Both the position numbers and the translations under genes were made by a program. From contig JAAWDX010000005.1 in NCBI GenBank assembly GCA_022794035.1, positions 124,001 through 188,000 of the forward strand: a stretch of 64,000 nucleotides of DNA, given 5' to 3'. The notes beneath the pieces are model-generated. The model was given only the letters and a program-made list of their open reading frames with translations. It was not told the DNA's origin and did no database searches. The stretch is from Lachnospiraceae bacterium (GTDB lineage Bacteria > Bacillota > Clostridia > Lachnospirales > Bianqueaceae). Within the stretch, counting starts at the first letter, position 1. Each line of letters starts with the position of its first letter. Of this stretch, positions 24,339-34,320 are shown one piece after another.

Positions 24339-25388
24339 TTATTGAGGCAGGTTTTGAGAATCCTCCTCCTGATTGACAGGCGGAGTCTGCTCTGGTTGGG
24401 GAGCTGAAACCGGCTGATAGAAAGGTTGCTCCGGCTGAGGAGCCGAAACCGGTTGGTAGGAGGGCTGCTCAGGCTGATAGGAGGGAAACGGAGTCTGCTG
24501 CGAATAGGGAGGAACCTGCGGGCCGGGTGTGATAGGCGGCATTGGCATGGAATATGCCTGATTTTGCATTTCTCTTCTGAATTGCAGCAGCGCGAGAGAA
24601 AGGAGAACTAAAAACGCAATATTAAACAGAGAAGAAGCAAGGCTCATAAGGCTAAAATCCGTAAACAGACTGGAAATAAGGCTTATCATACTGAAGCCGG
24701 CGATGATGAAGTTCATCACAATGACAAACATAGAAACCGGCTTTGCTGGATAGCTTCCATTAGAAGCTGCCTTTACGCTTGCGATCGTGCCCAGCGCCTT
24801 TGCGTAATAAATAATATAGAAAATAAGGAAAACAAGCAGGAGAACCAGCACACCGATGATAATGGCGGCTGACATGTCATAGGGCGTGTAATAAGAAGAG
24901 CTGTAGTAAAATTCGGAGCTGTATTCACTGATTGCAAAGCTCAGGGGCAGCAGCAGGACGCCAAGCAGGAGCACCAAAAGGCTGACGCCCACCAGACGGA
25001 TGATGATAACAGCCTGCACTAAGGACAGACCGCCGGTCGAAACCACAGGGCGCATGCGGTTTTTAGCAGAAGCATAGAAGCTCCAAAAGCCTATGCTGGC
25101 TAAAAGCGTGGGTACCAAAAAGGCAATCGCAAAAATCATGACCATGCTTTGAATCGCCGGAATCATAGGAGCAATATCAGGCTCCAGCATGGCGGCATTA
25201 CGCATGGCGCTGTAAAAAACGGAGCCCGGTACAAACTGGGTCAGTAAATTGACAAGAGAAAGAATTAAATTTGCGGTATATGTAACGGTCGCCAGTAAAA
25301 ATAAAACAGAGCCGGCAGACCGTTTCACAGCCTGCACATTCGGATTTTGAGCAGGGATCTGCGGATAAATGGTATTAAAATCATTCAT
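24339..25388 (-). CDS. Multi-pass membrane protein with a Pro/Gln-rich tail
   Basis: A 349-residue membrane protein I cannot place in a named family. It has six or seven hydrophobic segments between about residues 24 and 268. After these, a cytoplasmic-looking tail of about 75 residues is rich in Pro, Gln and Tyr, with the imperfect repeat YQPVSAPQPEQP twice. Similar tails occur on Firmicutes DUF-type membrane proteins and on septum or envelope proteins; this is only compositional. Good GGAGG at 7 bp. Monocistronic, ending at the terminator above. Confidence 0.7.
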   Translation of the reverse strand: MNDFNTIYPQIPAQNPNVQAVKRSAGSVLFLLATVTYTANLILSLVNLLTQFVPGSVFYSAMRNAAMLEPDIAPMIPAIQSMVMIFAIAFLVPTLLASIGFWSFYASAKNRMRPVVSTGGLSLVQAVIIIRLVGVSLLVLLLGVLLLPLSFAISEYSSEFYYSSSYYTPYDMSAAIIIGVLVLLLVFLIFYIIYYAKALGTIASVKAASNGSYPAKPVSMFVIVMNFIIAGFSMISLISSLFTDFSLMSLASSLFNIAFLVLLSLALLQFRREMQNQAYSMPMPPITPGPQVPPYSQQTPFPSYQPEQPSYQPVSAPQPEQPFYQPVSAPQPEQTPPVNQEEDSQNLPQ

Positions 25389-25481
25389 AGGAATTCCTCC
25401 AGATTATATATAAGTGATATAACCCTTATGTTACCATGCAAAGAGTCTACTTGCAAGAGCTGAAGATCGATTTTTATAAAC

Positions 25482-25510
25482 TTGACAGGGGGCGCAATGT
25501 TACATATAAT
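25482..25510 (+). promoter_or_regulatory. Consensus promoter of the tetR-RND operon
   Basis: A perfect sigma-A promoter: TTGACA (25482-25487), 17-bp spacer, TATAAT (25505-25510). Such a strong promoter before a repressor-efflux operon implies tight repression. Confidence 0.88.
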
Positions 25511-25513
25511 AGG

Positions 25514-25526
25514 TGACAGGGTGTCA
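25514..25526. promoter_or_regulatory. Likely TetR operator
   Basis: TGACAGGGTGTCA, a 5-bp inverted repeat with a 3-bp centre, starts 4 bp after the -10 box and so covers the transcription start. A repressor bound here would block the promoter. Confidence 0.6.
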
Positions 25527-25591
25527 TTTTAGGGATCGATTCTGCTCTTGGATGCCACTATATATAATCGTTTGAGAATGCGAGGGATAGC

Positions 25592-26212
25592 ATGCCAAAA
25601 GAACGGTTTTTAAACCTGCCTGATGAAAAGCGAAGGCGCATCTGCCAGGCGGCATATGAGGAGCTGCTTCGGGTCAGTTATGATCAGCTTTCCATCAATC
25701 AAATTATTCGCAGGGCTGATATTTCCAGAGGAAGCTTTTATCAATACTTTCAGGATAAGGATGATCTGCTTGCCTATATGATGAAGGATTTTCAGGAAAG
25801 CTGTATGAAAGAGGTAAGAAGCAGCATAGAAAATCAAGAAGGCGATATCTTTGATATTTGCCTTGAAGTAGTAAAGAAAATCATTGCATTTGGAGAAGAA
25901 AAGGAGCATCATCAGCTTCTGAAAAATATTTTTTCAGATTTAAAGCTTGGCAAGGTGCAGTCCTTTGAAGTCGTCTGCAGATTGGATGAAGCCTTTGTTA
26001 AAGAAATGTATCCGCTCATTCATAAAGAGGACTGGAGGATCAGCAGCCTTGATCAATTTATGGAACTAGCAGAATTTTTAGGCGCATTGATCCGCAGCGC
26101 CTGTGCTGAAATTTTCATGGACATTGCCCGAGAGGAGGAAGCCCTGCGCAAGTTTTCATGGCGGCTGAGGCTCATCCAACAAGGGGTGATGAAAAGAAAG
26201 GAGTTCATGTAA
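25592..26212 (+). CDS. TetR family transcriptional regulator
   Basis: A 206-residue TetR-type repressor. The N-terminal helix-turn-helix spans about residues 10-55 (LSINQIIRRADISRGSFYQYF). The C-terminal two thirds are helical and would bind the inducer. Its stop overlaps the start of the RND pump gene by one base (TAATG), so it almost certainly controls that pump and its own synthesis through the palindrome at 25514. Confidence 0.9.
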   Translation: MPKERFLNLPDEKRRRICQAAYEELLRVSYDQLSINQIIRRADISRGSFYQYFQDKDDLLAYMMKDFQESCMKEVRSSIENQEGDIFDICLEVVKKIIAFGEEKEHHQLLKNIFSDLKLGKVQSFEVVCRLDEAFVKEMYPLIHKEDWRISSLDQFMELAEFLGALIRSACAEIFMDIAREEEALRKFSWRLRLIQQGVMKRKEFM

Positions 26213-29200
26213 TGCCAAAATTTAGTGTTCGGAAACCGCTTACCGTATTCATGGCAGCCATTATTGTCATCATCTTGGGCGTCGTTGCTTACACCCGTAT
26301 GACGCCGGATTTGCTGCCCAATATCGATATGCCCTATGTGGTGATTATGACTACATATCCAGGGGCAACGCCGGAAAAGGTAGAGACCGTCATCAGCAAA
26401 CCCATGGAGCAGTCGATGGCCACGCTGGAAAACATTGAAAATATTCAGTCCGTTTCCAGTGCCAGTGCCTCTACGCTCATATTAGAGTTTAATGAGGACG
26501 TCAATATGGATACGGTCAGCGTCGATATTCTCCAGAAAATCAATCTCATCCAGGGCTATTGGGATGATACCGTAGGCACCCCCGTCATTTTAAAAATGAA
26601 TCCATCAATGCTGCCGGTAGCCGTGGCCGCCGTCAGTATGGAGGGGATGGATCAAACCGAGCTATCAGACTTTGTCAGCGATACGCTGATGAACCAGCTT
26701 GAAGGGACGGGCGGCGTCGCCAGCATCAGCACCACGGGTATCCTAGAGGAGCAGATGAATGTGGTCATTCGCCAGGATAAAATCGATGCCGTCAACCAGC
26801 GTATCCGCGATGCCATCGACCGTCAGATCGAGCAGCAGATGCAGGACGCGCAGAGCGCGCAAATGGACGGCATGCAAAGCCTTCCTCCGCAAGCCCTGCA
26901 GCAGATGCAGCAGCAGGCGCAGGCGCAGATGGAGCAGGCCAAGGCAGAAGCTTATGCAGCTGCTGATATCAGCGGTCTGATTACGATGGATATGATTTCC
27001 GGCATTTTAACAGCGCAGAATTTCGCTATGCCAGCCGGGTATGTAGAGCAGGAAGGCGTATCCTATCTGGTGAGTGTGGGAGATGAGATCGTTTCTTTGG
27101 AAGAGCTTCAGGGCATGTTTTTGATGGATCTGGGCATAGAGGGCGCAGAGCCTGTGTATTTGGAAGATGTCGCCGACGTATTTATCTCCGATAATGCCGG
27201 AGAGAGCTATGCAAAAATTAACGGTAAAGACGGCGTACTCTTGTCATTCTCTAAGCAGTCAAATTATGCGACGGCCAAGGTGTCCGATCAGATTGCAGCA
27301 AAATTTGAGGAGCTGGAGCAAAAATACGAGGGGCTTCGATTTGTTACGCTGATGGACCAGGGCGACTACATTTATATGATCATTGAGTCTATTTTGCAGA
27401 ATCTGGTGCTGGGCGCTGTATTTGCGGTGCTGATTCTGTTCCTATTCTTGAAGGATTTGCGTCCTACTTTTATCACGCTTTGCAGCATTCCGATCAGCGT
27501 TATTTTTGCTATTGTACTCATGTATTTTTCAGGGATCACGCTGAATGTGATTTCCATGTCGGGATTAGCGATCTCAGTGGGTATGTTAGTCGACAACGCG
27601 GTCGTTGTCATTGAAAATATTTATCGTTTGAAAAATAAGGGCTTTTCCACGACGAAGGCGGCTGTTTCGGGAGCAACACAGGTGGCAGGCGCTATTACGG
27701 CCTCTACGCTGACAACCGTGTGTGTATTTCTGCCGATTGTATTCGTAGAGGGCATCACCAAACAGCTTTTCGTGGATCTGGCGCTGACGCTGGGCTATAG
27801 CCTGCTGGCCAGCCTAATCATCGCGCTGACCTTGGTGCCGGCAATGGCCCGCGGTATGCTGCAAAATGTAAAGCAGAAGCCGCATAAATGGTTTGACCGT
27901 TTTTTGGCGGGTTACCAGAAACTGCTTGGTGCAGCACTGCGGCGAAAAGTAGTGGTGCTGGGCTTAGCATTGGTGTTACTGATAGTGAGCGTGGTAGCGA
28001 CGGTACAAAGAGGATTTTCCTTTATGCCGGAAACTAACATGCCGCAGCTTAGCCTGAGCATTGAAATGCCGGAAGAGGCTGATTTAGAAGAAAAGGCAGA
28101 GATGACAGATGCTGTGATGGAAAGAGTGCAGTCAGTTCCGGAGGTGCAGGACGTGGGCGCTATGATCGGCGGCTCTGGTGCGATGGGCATGCTGGGCGGT
28201 TCAGGCAGCTCTGCGGTGACGATGTATGCCATTTTGGATGAAAAGGCTGAACGCTCCAATCAGGAAATCGAAGCGGAAATCCTGTCACTATGCGCCGATC
28301 TGGACTGTGAGCTTGTGATCGACAGCTCAGGGATGTCTGCAGCTTCCAGCATGCTGGGAGGCTCCGGCATATCCATTGAGGTGTACGGCGATAATCTGCA
28401 GGATTTGCAGCAGGCTGCTCAAGAGATTGCAGCTGAGCTGCAGACGCTAGAAGGGGTGGCGGAGGTCTCGGATGGTATCGATGAGACCGAGCCGGAGATT
28501 CATTTCATCGTTAATAAAGAGGAAGCCATGAAAAATGGGCTTACCGTGGCACAGATCTATAGTGAGATCAATAAGGCAATGACTAAAGAAAAGAGTGCCT
28601 CCTCCGTAACCTTCGATGGCCGGGAATATGAGATTACTATATATGCAGACGGAGCACAAACCCTGACGCCTTCAGAGATCAAAGAGCTTATGATCACGGT
28701 AACTGATAGGCAGGGCAATGAAAAGCAGCTTGCAATCGGCGATGTGGCGCAGATCGAAGATCAGGAAACACTGGCTTCGATTCAGCGTAAAAATCAGATG
28801 CGGTATTTAACAGTGACAGCAGAGCTTAAGGAAGGCTATAATATAACGCTGGTTACCGATGCCGCAAAGGAAGCATTAAAGGATTTTGAGAAAACGGGCA
28901 TTACCATCGAGTTTTCCGGAGAAAATGAAACGATCATGGAATCCATGACGCAGCTCATGCAGATGCTGCTGCTAGGCATTGTACTGGTGTATATGATCAT
29001 GGTAGCGCAGTTCCAGTCCTTGAAATCTCCGTTTATTATTATGTTCACCATTCCGCTTGCCTTTACCGGCGGATTGCTTGCCCTGCTGTTTACAGGTATG
29101 GAGATCAGTATTATTGCCATGCTTGGCTTTGTGATGCTCAGCGGAATCATTGTCAACAACGGCATTGTCCTAGTCGATTATATCAATCAGCTGCGGCTGG

Positions 29201-29487
29201 AAGGAAAAGAGAAAAAAGAAGCCATTTTGGAGGCAGGGGCCACGCGTATGCGGCCGATTCTGATGACCTCGCTCACGACGATTTTAGGCTTGTCCGTCAT
29301 GGTTTTAGGCATTGGACAGACCAGCAGCGGAGCCGAGATGATGCGCCCGCTGGCTATGGTGTGTATCGGCGGTCTCGTTTATGCTACGATCCTGACGCTG
29401 TTTGTAGTGCCGGCGCTGTATGATATCATGAACCGAAAGCCGATGAAAACGGTAGCCAAAGAGGATCTTGAAATAACAAACGAATAA
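26212..29487 (+). CDS. RND superfamily efflux transporter
   Basis: A 1091-residue RND transporter of the AcrB/SwrC type, expected to export lipophilic compounds using the proton gradient. It has the N-terminal helix (FSVRKPLTVFMAAIIVIILG), two large extracytoplasmic loops and twelve predicted membrane segments. The TM4 proton-relay motif reads GMLVDNAVVVIENI, so only one of the two AcrB Asp residues is kept and the second is Asn. An insertion of about 40 residues rich in Gln and Met lies near residues 205-245, probably a coiled coil. There is no adaptor (MFP) or outer membrane gene beside it, as usual in Gram-positives. A Gly/Met/Ser-rich stretch (GGSGAMGMLGGSG) lies in the second loop. Confidence 0.92.
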   Translation: MPKFSVRKPLTVFMAAIIVIILGVVAYTRMTPDLLPNIDMPYVVIMTTYPGATPEKVETVISKPMEQSMATLENIENIQSVSSASASTLILEFNEDVNMDTVSVDILQKINLIQGYWDDTVGTPVILKMNPSMLPVAVAAVSMEGMDQTELSDFVSDTLMNQLEGTGGVASISTTGILEEQMNVVIRQDKIDAVNQRIRDAIDRQIEQQMQDAQSAQMDGMQSLPPQALQQMQQQAQAQMEQAKAEAYAAADISGLITMDMISGILTAQNFAMPAGYVEQEGVSYLVSVGDEIVSLEELQGMFLMDLGIEGAEPVYLEDVADVFISDNAGESYAKINGKDGVLLSFSKQSNYATAKVSDQIAAKFEELEQKYEGLRFVTLMDQGDYIYMIIESILQNLVLGAVFAVLILFLFLKDLRPTFITLCSIPISVIFAIVLMYFSGITLNVISMSGLAISVGMLVDNAVVVIENIYRLKNKGFSTTKAAVSGATQVAGAITASTLTTVCVFLPIVFVEGITKQLFVDLALTLGYSLLASLIIALTLVPAMARGMLQNVKQKPHKWFDRFLAGYQKLLGAALRRKVVVLGLALVLLIVSVVATVQRGFSFMPETNMPQLSLSIEMPEEADLEEKAEMTDAVMERVQSVPEVQDVGAMIGGSGAMGMLGGSGSSAVTMYAILDEKAERSNQEIEAEILSLCADLDCELVIDSSGMSAASSMLGGSGISIEVYGDNLQDLQQAAQEIAAELQTLEGVAEVSDGIDETEPEIHFIVNKEEAMKNGLTVAQIYSEINKAMTKEKSASSVTFDGREYEITIYADGAQTLTPSEIKELMITVTDRQGNEKQLAIGDVAQIEDQETLASIQRKNQMRYLTVTAELKEGYNITLVTDAAKEALKDFEKTGITIEFSGENETIMESMTQLMQMLLLGIVLVYMIMVAQFQSLKSPFIIMFTIPLAFTGGLLALLFTGMEISIIAMLGFVMLSGIIVNNGIVLVDYINQLRLEGKEKKEAILEAGATRMRPILMTSLTTILGLSVMVLGIGQTSSGAEMMRPLAMVCIGGLVYATILTLFVVPALYDIMNRKPMKTVAKEDLEITNE

Positions 29488-29507
29488 ACAGATCAGATAA
29501 TTTCTTT

Positions 29508-29549
29508 TACCACGGATGGATTCCAGTGATCCCTCCGTGGTATTTTTTT
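29508..29549 (+). terminator. Terminator after the RND gene
   Basis: TACCACGGA (29508-29516) pairs with TCCGTGGTA (29534-29542), followed by seven T. A strong terminator that isolates the efflux operon from the surface operon. Confidence 0.88.
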
Positions 29550-29550
29550 A

Positions 29551-29556
29551 TATAAT
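29551..29556 (+). promoter_or_regulatory. Possible -10 box of the surface operon
   Basis: TATAAT just after the RND terminator, 112 bp before the first surface gene. No good -35 is found at 16-18 bp, so a helper factor or another sigma factor may be needed. The leader 29563-29650 shows only a weak AAGAC/GTCTT pairing and no recognisable riboswitch. Confidence 0.35.
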
Positions 29557-29667
29557 AGTAAAAAGACTGAGCCATTTTTGGAAAAATCTGCGTCTTAAAT
29601 TAAAGGAAAATATCTTACTCTATCAATTCTCCGATATGGATAAAAATAAAAGCAGAAAGGAAAAGGT

Positions 29668-32600
29668 ATGAAAACTTTTAAGAAAATGTTGACCATCGTG
29701 CTGTGCATGGCACTGTTGATTTCTAATTCATTATCCGTACCGATGACGGTAAGTGCAGAAGATGCCTCGGATATGGAAGTGGCAATGGAAGAAAATTCTA
29801 CAGAAGAAAATTCTACAGAAGAAAATTCTACGCAGGAAGACTCATTATTAGAAGAGATAAAAGAAGAGTCTTCGGAAACAAGCATTCAAGAAAGTGAGCC
29901 GGAAACTTCTGCTGAGGAGCTTAGTCAAGAGCAACCGCAGGAAAGCGAGGAGGTCTCTGCAGAGCCGCAGGAGGAGCAAAGAGCGGTTTCCTATGCTCTT
30001 TCCATGCAGCCGGCGGCCACAATTGGAGATACGCCCTATCCCAGTCTGGCAAGAGCCATTGCGGCAGCAAGCTCCGGCGATACCATTGTACTGCAGAAGG
30101 ATATCACGGAAAGCGTTTCCTTTACCAAAACACTGACCCTTACGATCGATATGAATGGTAAAACATGGACGGGCAGTGGCGCATCCATGATCAGCCGCAC
30201 AAGGAATAAACTGAATTTAACGCTGCAGGGCGGCGGAATCCTGATTGCGGCAGAAGGATACCGCGTTGCTACGCTTGCCACAGGCGATGTGCTGACGGCG
30301 CAGGGAGTTACCTTCAGAGGCAGCGGGGCAAACCCCAGCCAGGAAGTAGGAGGAACCAGTTCAAAAGGCGGCGTGATCTATGCAAACGGCGCGGCCGTAA
30401 CGCTGACTGACTGCTATCTAGAAAATGGTAATACTACCTATAACGGCGGTGCTGTATGCTGTGAATACAGCGCATCCCTTACAGTTCAAGGCGGTGCATT
30501 CCGCAATAACCATGCAGGCAGCAGTGCCACTGGGGGCGGCGCGATTTATATTAGTAGTTCCAGCTTAAAAATAGATGGGGCAAGCTTTACCGGAAATACG
30601 GCCGGCGTTTTAGGCGGTGCTATTGGAGTCTACAGCACCAATCAAGATGTTGAGATCTCTAATACGGTATTTGAAAATAATGAGGCTAAGTATGGCGGCG
30701 CGCTTGCCTTCGGCGGAGATATGAGTTATCTATCAAAGGCGGTTCATCTGACAAATATTACGGCAGCGGGCAATACAGCAAGCAATAGTGGTGGCGCCAT
30801 TTATGCGAAGGCGCCTACGCTGACAGTAAGCGGTTCTTTGACGGATAATATTTCTGGGCAGGACGGCGGTGCGATTTATAGTGTGTATAGCAATTCAAGC
30901 AGTCAGATTGGCAGGGTAACGCTCAGCGCTGCGATTCGCAATAATACAGCGGCAAGAAATGGCGGCGGCGTCTATGTACAGGCACGCTATATTACATTTG
31001 AAAGCGGCATCGTGACTGCTAATACAGCGACTAAAGGATGCGGCGGCGGTGCGTATTTATGTACTGCTGGTACGGATAAGACGCTAAACGGCGAGTATAC
31101 ACTGAGCGAAACGGCCCATATTTATCATAATCTGACGCCGGGTGATCTTAAGAAGGTTGGCGATATGGGCGCTTCCTCAGAGATTTATATTCGCAATGCC
31201 AGCGGCACAACGAGTAGCGCGAAGCAACAGCCAAGCACAAAGCTGATCGGATTTACGCCGGCCGCGTTTACGGATCCTGAATCCGGCGTGAGCTATATAC
31301 TTTCACAATATAACGGAAAGTACGGAGCTACAGTGCCGGCAAAATGGGCAGTCAGCTATTATAGTGAGGTGCCGGTTGAGAAGACTATCTATCTGGATGC
31401 GCAGGCGCGTCATACAGCAGGCGAAAATGTCTGGGTCACCGATACGATCCAGCAGGCTTATGAGATAGCTAAAAAAGAAGAGATTCATAAAATATATGTC
31501 TGCAGCCTGCAGACGGTCGGAGCGGAAGAAGCAGCATATCTGAATGATGCTGCTATCACATGGTATCGCTGCAAGGAGCATGGCAGTACGCACTTGTTTG
31601 CCATTAAGGGAGCAGTTACGCTGAGCGCACTGCAGGTGGATGGCAATAATATCGAGTCAAAGCAATCCCTCATTGAGGTAGGAAGCGGAGCACATCTGAC
31701 GCTGACCGGCAGTACTCTTGTCTGTAATGGCGTCTCGCAGTACGGCGGCGGTATCAGTGTTAATCAAGGCAAGCTTACCATGGAGGGCGGTACCGTTATC
31801 AATAACAGAGCAACCAAAAGCGGCGGCGGCATTTACGTGCAGCATGGCATTGTGAATCTGGAGGGTGGTACGATTTCCTACAATACGGCGGGCAATATTG
31901 GCGGCGGCGTCAATGCACGCGACTATGCGGTTGTCAATATGGGTCTAAACGGCGGCAGAGTGCTGATCGATCATAATACCAGCTATTCAGAAGGCGGCGG
32001 TATCTCTTATGAAAGGACCGCCAGCGGCGAAATATACAAGGCAACGATTACCAATAATCAGTCTACTTTGTACTCTCAATATGTAGCCGGCGCAGGTATT
32101 TCGGTGCAGGTAGGCGCCAGCCTGAAAATGAAAAATGTGTATGTGACCGACAATTTGGCCAAACATTATGGAGAATATGGCGCCGTATATACCTGCCCCA
32201 CCGGTGAAACCGCTATTTTTAAAGTAGCGGGCGCACTGATTACAGACAATCAGCGCGAAGGTAGCGTATATGGCCCAGAGGCGATCGATATCTATCATTA
32301 TACCTCCAATAGAAATAATATGGTGTACGTGTCAGAGGAAGCGCTTGGCGGCGGCGACATCACATTTTATAAGGATGTTTCAAAACAGCATAAAGCAGAG
32401 AGAAGCTATTATCAGTATACAACGGAAGGCTTTGCCATTGTCAGCGGAGTGAGTGAAGAGGCGAAGCAGTGGGCAAAGGAAAAAGCGGAGGCAGACGGCG
32501 TTGTGATTACTGGAAACAGCAGTAATGCGCCGGGCAGTGCGATTGCCAATAATGGACATTTAACGATTGGCACAGAGCAGATGGCCATGACGGTTGTGAA

Positions 32601-34317
32601 GGAGTGGAAGAATGCTGACGGAAGCACGCCGGTGCAGCATCCTGATCAGGTTTTGGTGTATCTTACCCGCAATGGCAAGGTAGTGGATCAGGCCACGCGT
32701 AAAGATGCCAGCATCGTACTGAGTGCCACTAATGGATGGAGCTATACCTGGAGAAATCTGGATCCGGATGCAGAGTGGTCGGTAGTGGAAGCCAGCGTAC
32801 CGGGCTTTGAGGCATCTGTCAGTGAGATGAAGAAGGAAGAAGCGCCGGTATGGCTGGCGACGGACGAATATTATGTACGGACGTTAACCAATACCAAGAC
32901 GGACGAACCCTCAGCAGATCTGACGATTGGGAAAACAGTCTATGCCGATGATCCAAGCGGCAGCTATGCCTTTACGATTTCTTTGGAGGCCGAGGGACAG
33001 TATGCGTATTATACCAGCAGCAATCCGCAGCTGCGGCCTATCTATGATAATCAGCAGATCAGGATCAGCCTTAGAAACGGAGAGACCGCTACGATTGCGG
33101 GACTGCCGGTTGGCACGCCGTATACAGTAAAAGAAGAGGCGCCAGAGGGATATCTGGTCTATATCGACCATCAGCTGAGCGATACAGGAGAAATCACCGG
33201 CAGCGCTGAGCAGGCGACGGCCATTCAATATACGAATATTCAGGCAACTGATATTGCCGTTCAAAAAGAATGGAATGACGGGGAAGATCAATACGGCAGA
33301 AGACCCGATGAGATTAGCGTCCATCTGCTGCAAAACGGACAAAAGCATCAAACGGCGCAGCTTAATGCAGCCGGCAGCTGGCAGCACAGATTTACTCAGC
33401 TGCCTAAATATGATCTGGATGGCGTGCTGTACCAATATGAAGTGAAAGAAGAGCCGGTGCAGGGATATGAGACAGAGATCGCGGCAGCAGAGGACGGAAG
33501 CTATGTAATGACCAATACGCTTCTTACGGACATCACGGTGACAAAGGTATGGGAGGACGAAGACGACCTTTACGGCCTAAGGCCACAAAACATTGTCATC
33601 ATACTGCAAAGATCCGTCGCCGGTGAGGCGGAAGAGGAGATCCAGAGGCTTGAGCTTAGCGCAGAGCAGGCAGATGCAAGCGGAGCCTGGGTCTTCAAGG
33701 CTTCCGGACTTCCGGTATTTAATCAGGAAGGGCAGGCCTATGTCTATCGCATTACCGAGGCAGCGGAGGGGCTGAATCCACAGTATACGATCCTGTATGA
33801 TGAGCCTCAGACCGACGCAGAAGGCGGTATCCGTCTGACCGTGACCAACCGGCTGCCGATGGGAGAAGCTCAGCTGATTAAAACTCTAAACCGTTATAAT
33901 GCCACACTGGGAGGCGCGACCTTTGTATTTGATGTGAAGGCAGAGCTGGATGGCCAGCTGCTGTACAGCAATATACTGACCACAGACTTTGCAGCGCCGG
34001 GGCAGCAGTATGTTTCCATGGGTAAATTCCCCGTCGGAACTGTGATTACGGTAGAAGAGGTTTACAGCGGCAGCTGTTATGAGCTGGTTTCAGGAGAGGC
34101 GCTGCAGACCCTGATCATGGAGCAAGATGAGACCACCGGCGAGGTGCCAGTGCAGACAGCGCAGTATGTCAACGATTATAATGAAAAGCTTGTGAGCGGC
34201 GCAGGGATTATCAATGCATATACCCGAGGGGAAAATGAAGAGGGTATTTCGATTTGGAACGTAACCCAGCATTTTTCTGTGAATCCACTGCGAATGACAG
34301 AGGAAGGGAGGCAATAA
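29668..34317 (+). CDS. Giant secreted beta-helix and Cna-B surface protein
   Basis: A 1549-residue secreted protein. A signal peptide ends at about residue 32 (VSAED). An acidic Ser/Glu/Gln-rich linker follows, including three EENST repeats. Two parallel beta-helix regions, about 120-470 and 656-960, are made of short turns with repeated GGAIY/GGGIYV motifs. Then come Ig-like pilin or stalk domains: Cna-B at about 972-1080, 1196-1285 and 1289-1395 (VVKEWKNADG, VQKEWNDGEDQYGRRP, VTKVWEDEDDLYGLRP), and pilin-like domains at about 1082-1195 and 1400-1540. Lys plus Glu residues in these suggest intramolecular isopeptide bonds. No LPXTG motif or C-terminal membrane segment is present, so it must be held by partners. 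First gene of the surface operon. Confidence 0.85.
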   Translation: MKTFKKMLTIVLCMALLISNSLSVPMTVSAEDASDMEVAMEENSTEENSTEENSTQEDSLLEEIKEESSETSIQESEPETSAEELSQEQPQESEEVSAEPQEEQRAVSYALSMQPAATIGDTPYPSLARAIAAASSGDTIVLQKDITESVSFTKTLTLTIDMNGKTWTGSGASMISRTRNKLNLTLQGGGILIAAEGYRVATLATGDVLTAQGVTFRGSGANPSQEVGGTSSKGGVIYANGAAVTLTDCYLENGNTTYNGGAVCCEYSASLTVQGGAFRNNHAGSSATGGGAIYISSSSLKIDGASFTGNTAGVLGGAIGVYSTNQDVEISNTVFENNEAKYGGALAFGGDMSYLSKAVHLTNITAAGNTASNSGGAIYAKAPTLTVSGSLTDNISGQDGGAIYSVYSNSSSQIGRVTLSAAIRNNTAARNGGGVYVQARYITFESGIVTANTATKGCGGGAYLCTAGTDKTLNGEYTLSETAHIYHNLTPGDLKKVGDMGASSEIYIRNASGTTSSAKQQPSTKLIGFTPAAFTDPESGVSYILSQYNGKYGATVPAKWAVSYYSEVPVEKTIYLDAQARHTAGENVWVTDTIQQAYEIAKKEEIHKIYVCSLQTVGAEEAAYLNDAAITWYRCKEHGSTHLFAIKGAVTLSALQVDGNNIESKQSLIEVGSGAHLTLTGSTLVCNGVSQYGGGISVNQGKLTMEGGTVINNRATKSGGGIYVQHGIVNLEGGTISYNTAGNIGGGVNARDYAVVNMGLNGGRVLIDHNTSYSEGGGISYERTASGEIYKATITNNQSTLYSQYVAGAGISVQVGASLKMKNVYVTDNLAKHYGEYGAVYTCPTGETAIFKVAGALITDNQREGSVYGPEAIDIYHYTSNRNNMVYVSEEALGGGDITFYKDVSKQHKAERSYYQYTTEGFAIVSGVSEEAKQWAKEKAEADGVVITGNSSNAPGSAIANNGHLTIGTEQMAMTVVKEWKNADGSTPVQHPDQVLVYLTRNGKVVDQATRKDASIVLSATNGWSYTWRNLDPDAEWSVVEASVPGFEASVSEMKKEEAPVWLATDEYYVRTLTNTKTDEPSADLTIGKTVYADDPSGSYAFTISLEAEGQYAYYTSSNPQLRPIYDNQQIRISLRNGETATIAGLPVGTPYTVKEEAPEGYLVYIDHQLSDTGEITGSAEQATAIQYTNIQATDIAVQKEWNDGEDQYGRRPDEISVHLLQNGQKHQTAQLNAAGSWQHRFTQLPKYDLDGVLYQYEVKEEPVQGYETEIAAAEDGSYVMTNTLLTDITVTKVWEDEDDLYGLRPQNIVIILQRSVAGEAEEEIQRLELSAEQADASGAWVFKASGLPVFNQEGQAYVYRITEAAEGLNPQYTILYDEPQTDAEGGIRLTVTNRLPMGEAQLIKTLNRYNATLGGATFVFDVKAELDGQLLYSNILTTDFAAPGQQYVSMGKFPVGTVITVEEVYSGSCYELVSGEALQTLIMEQDETTGEVPVQTAQYVNDYNEKLVSGAGIINAYTRGENEEGISIWNVTQHFSVNPLRMTEEGRQ

Positions 34318-34320
34318 GAT

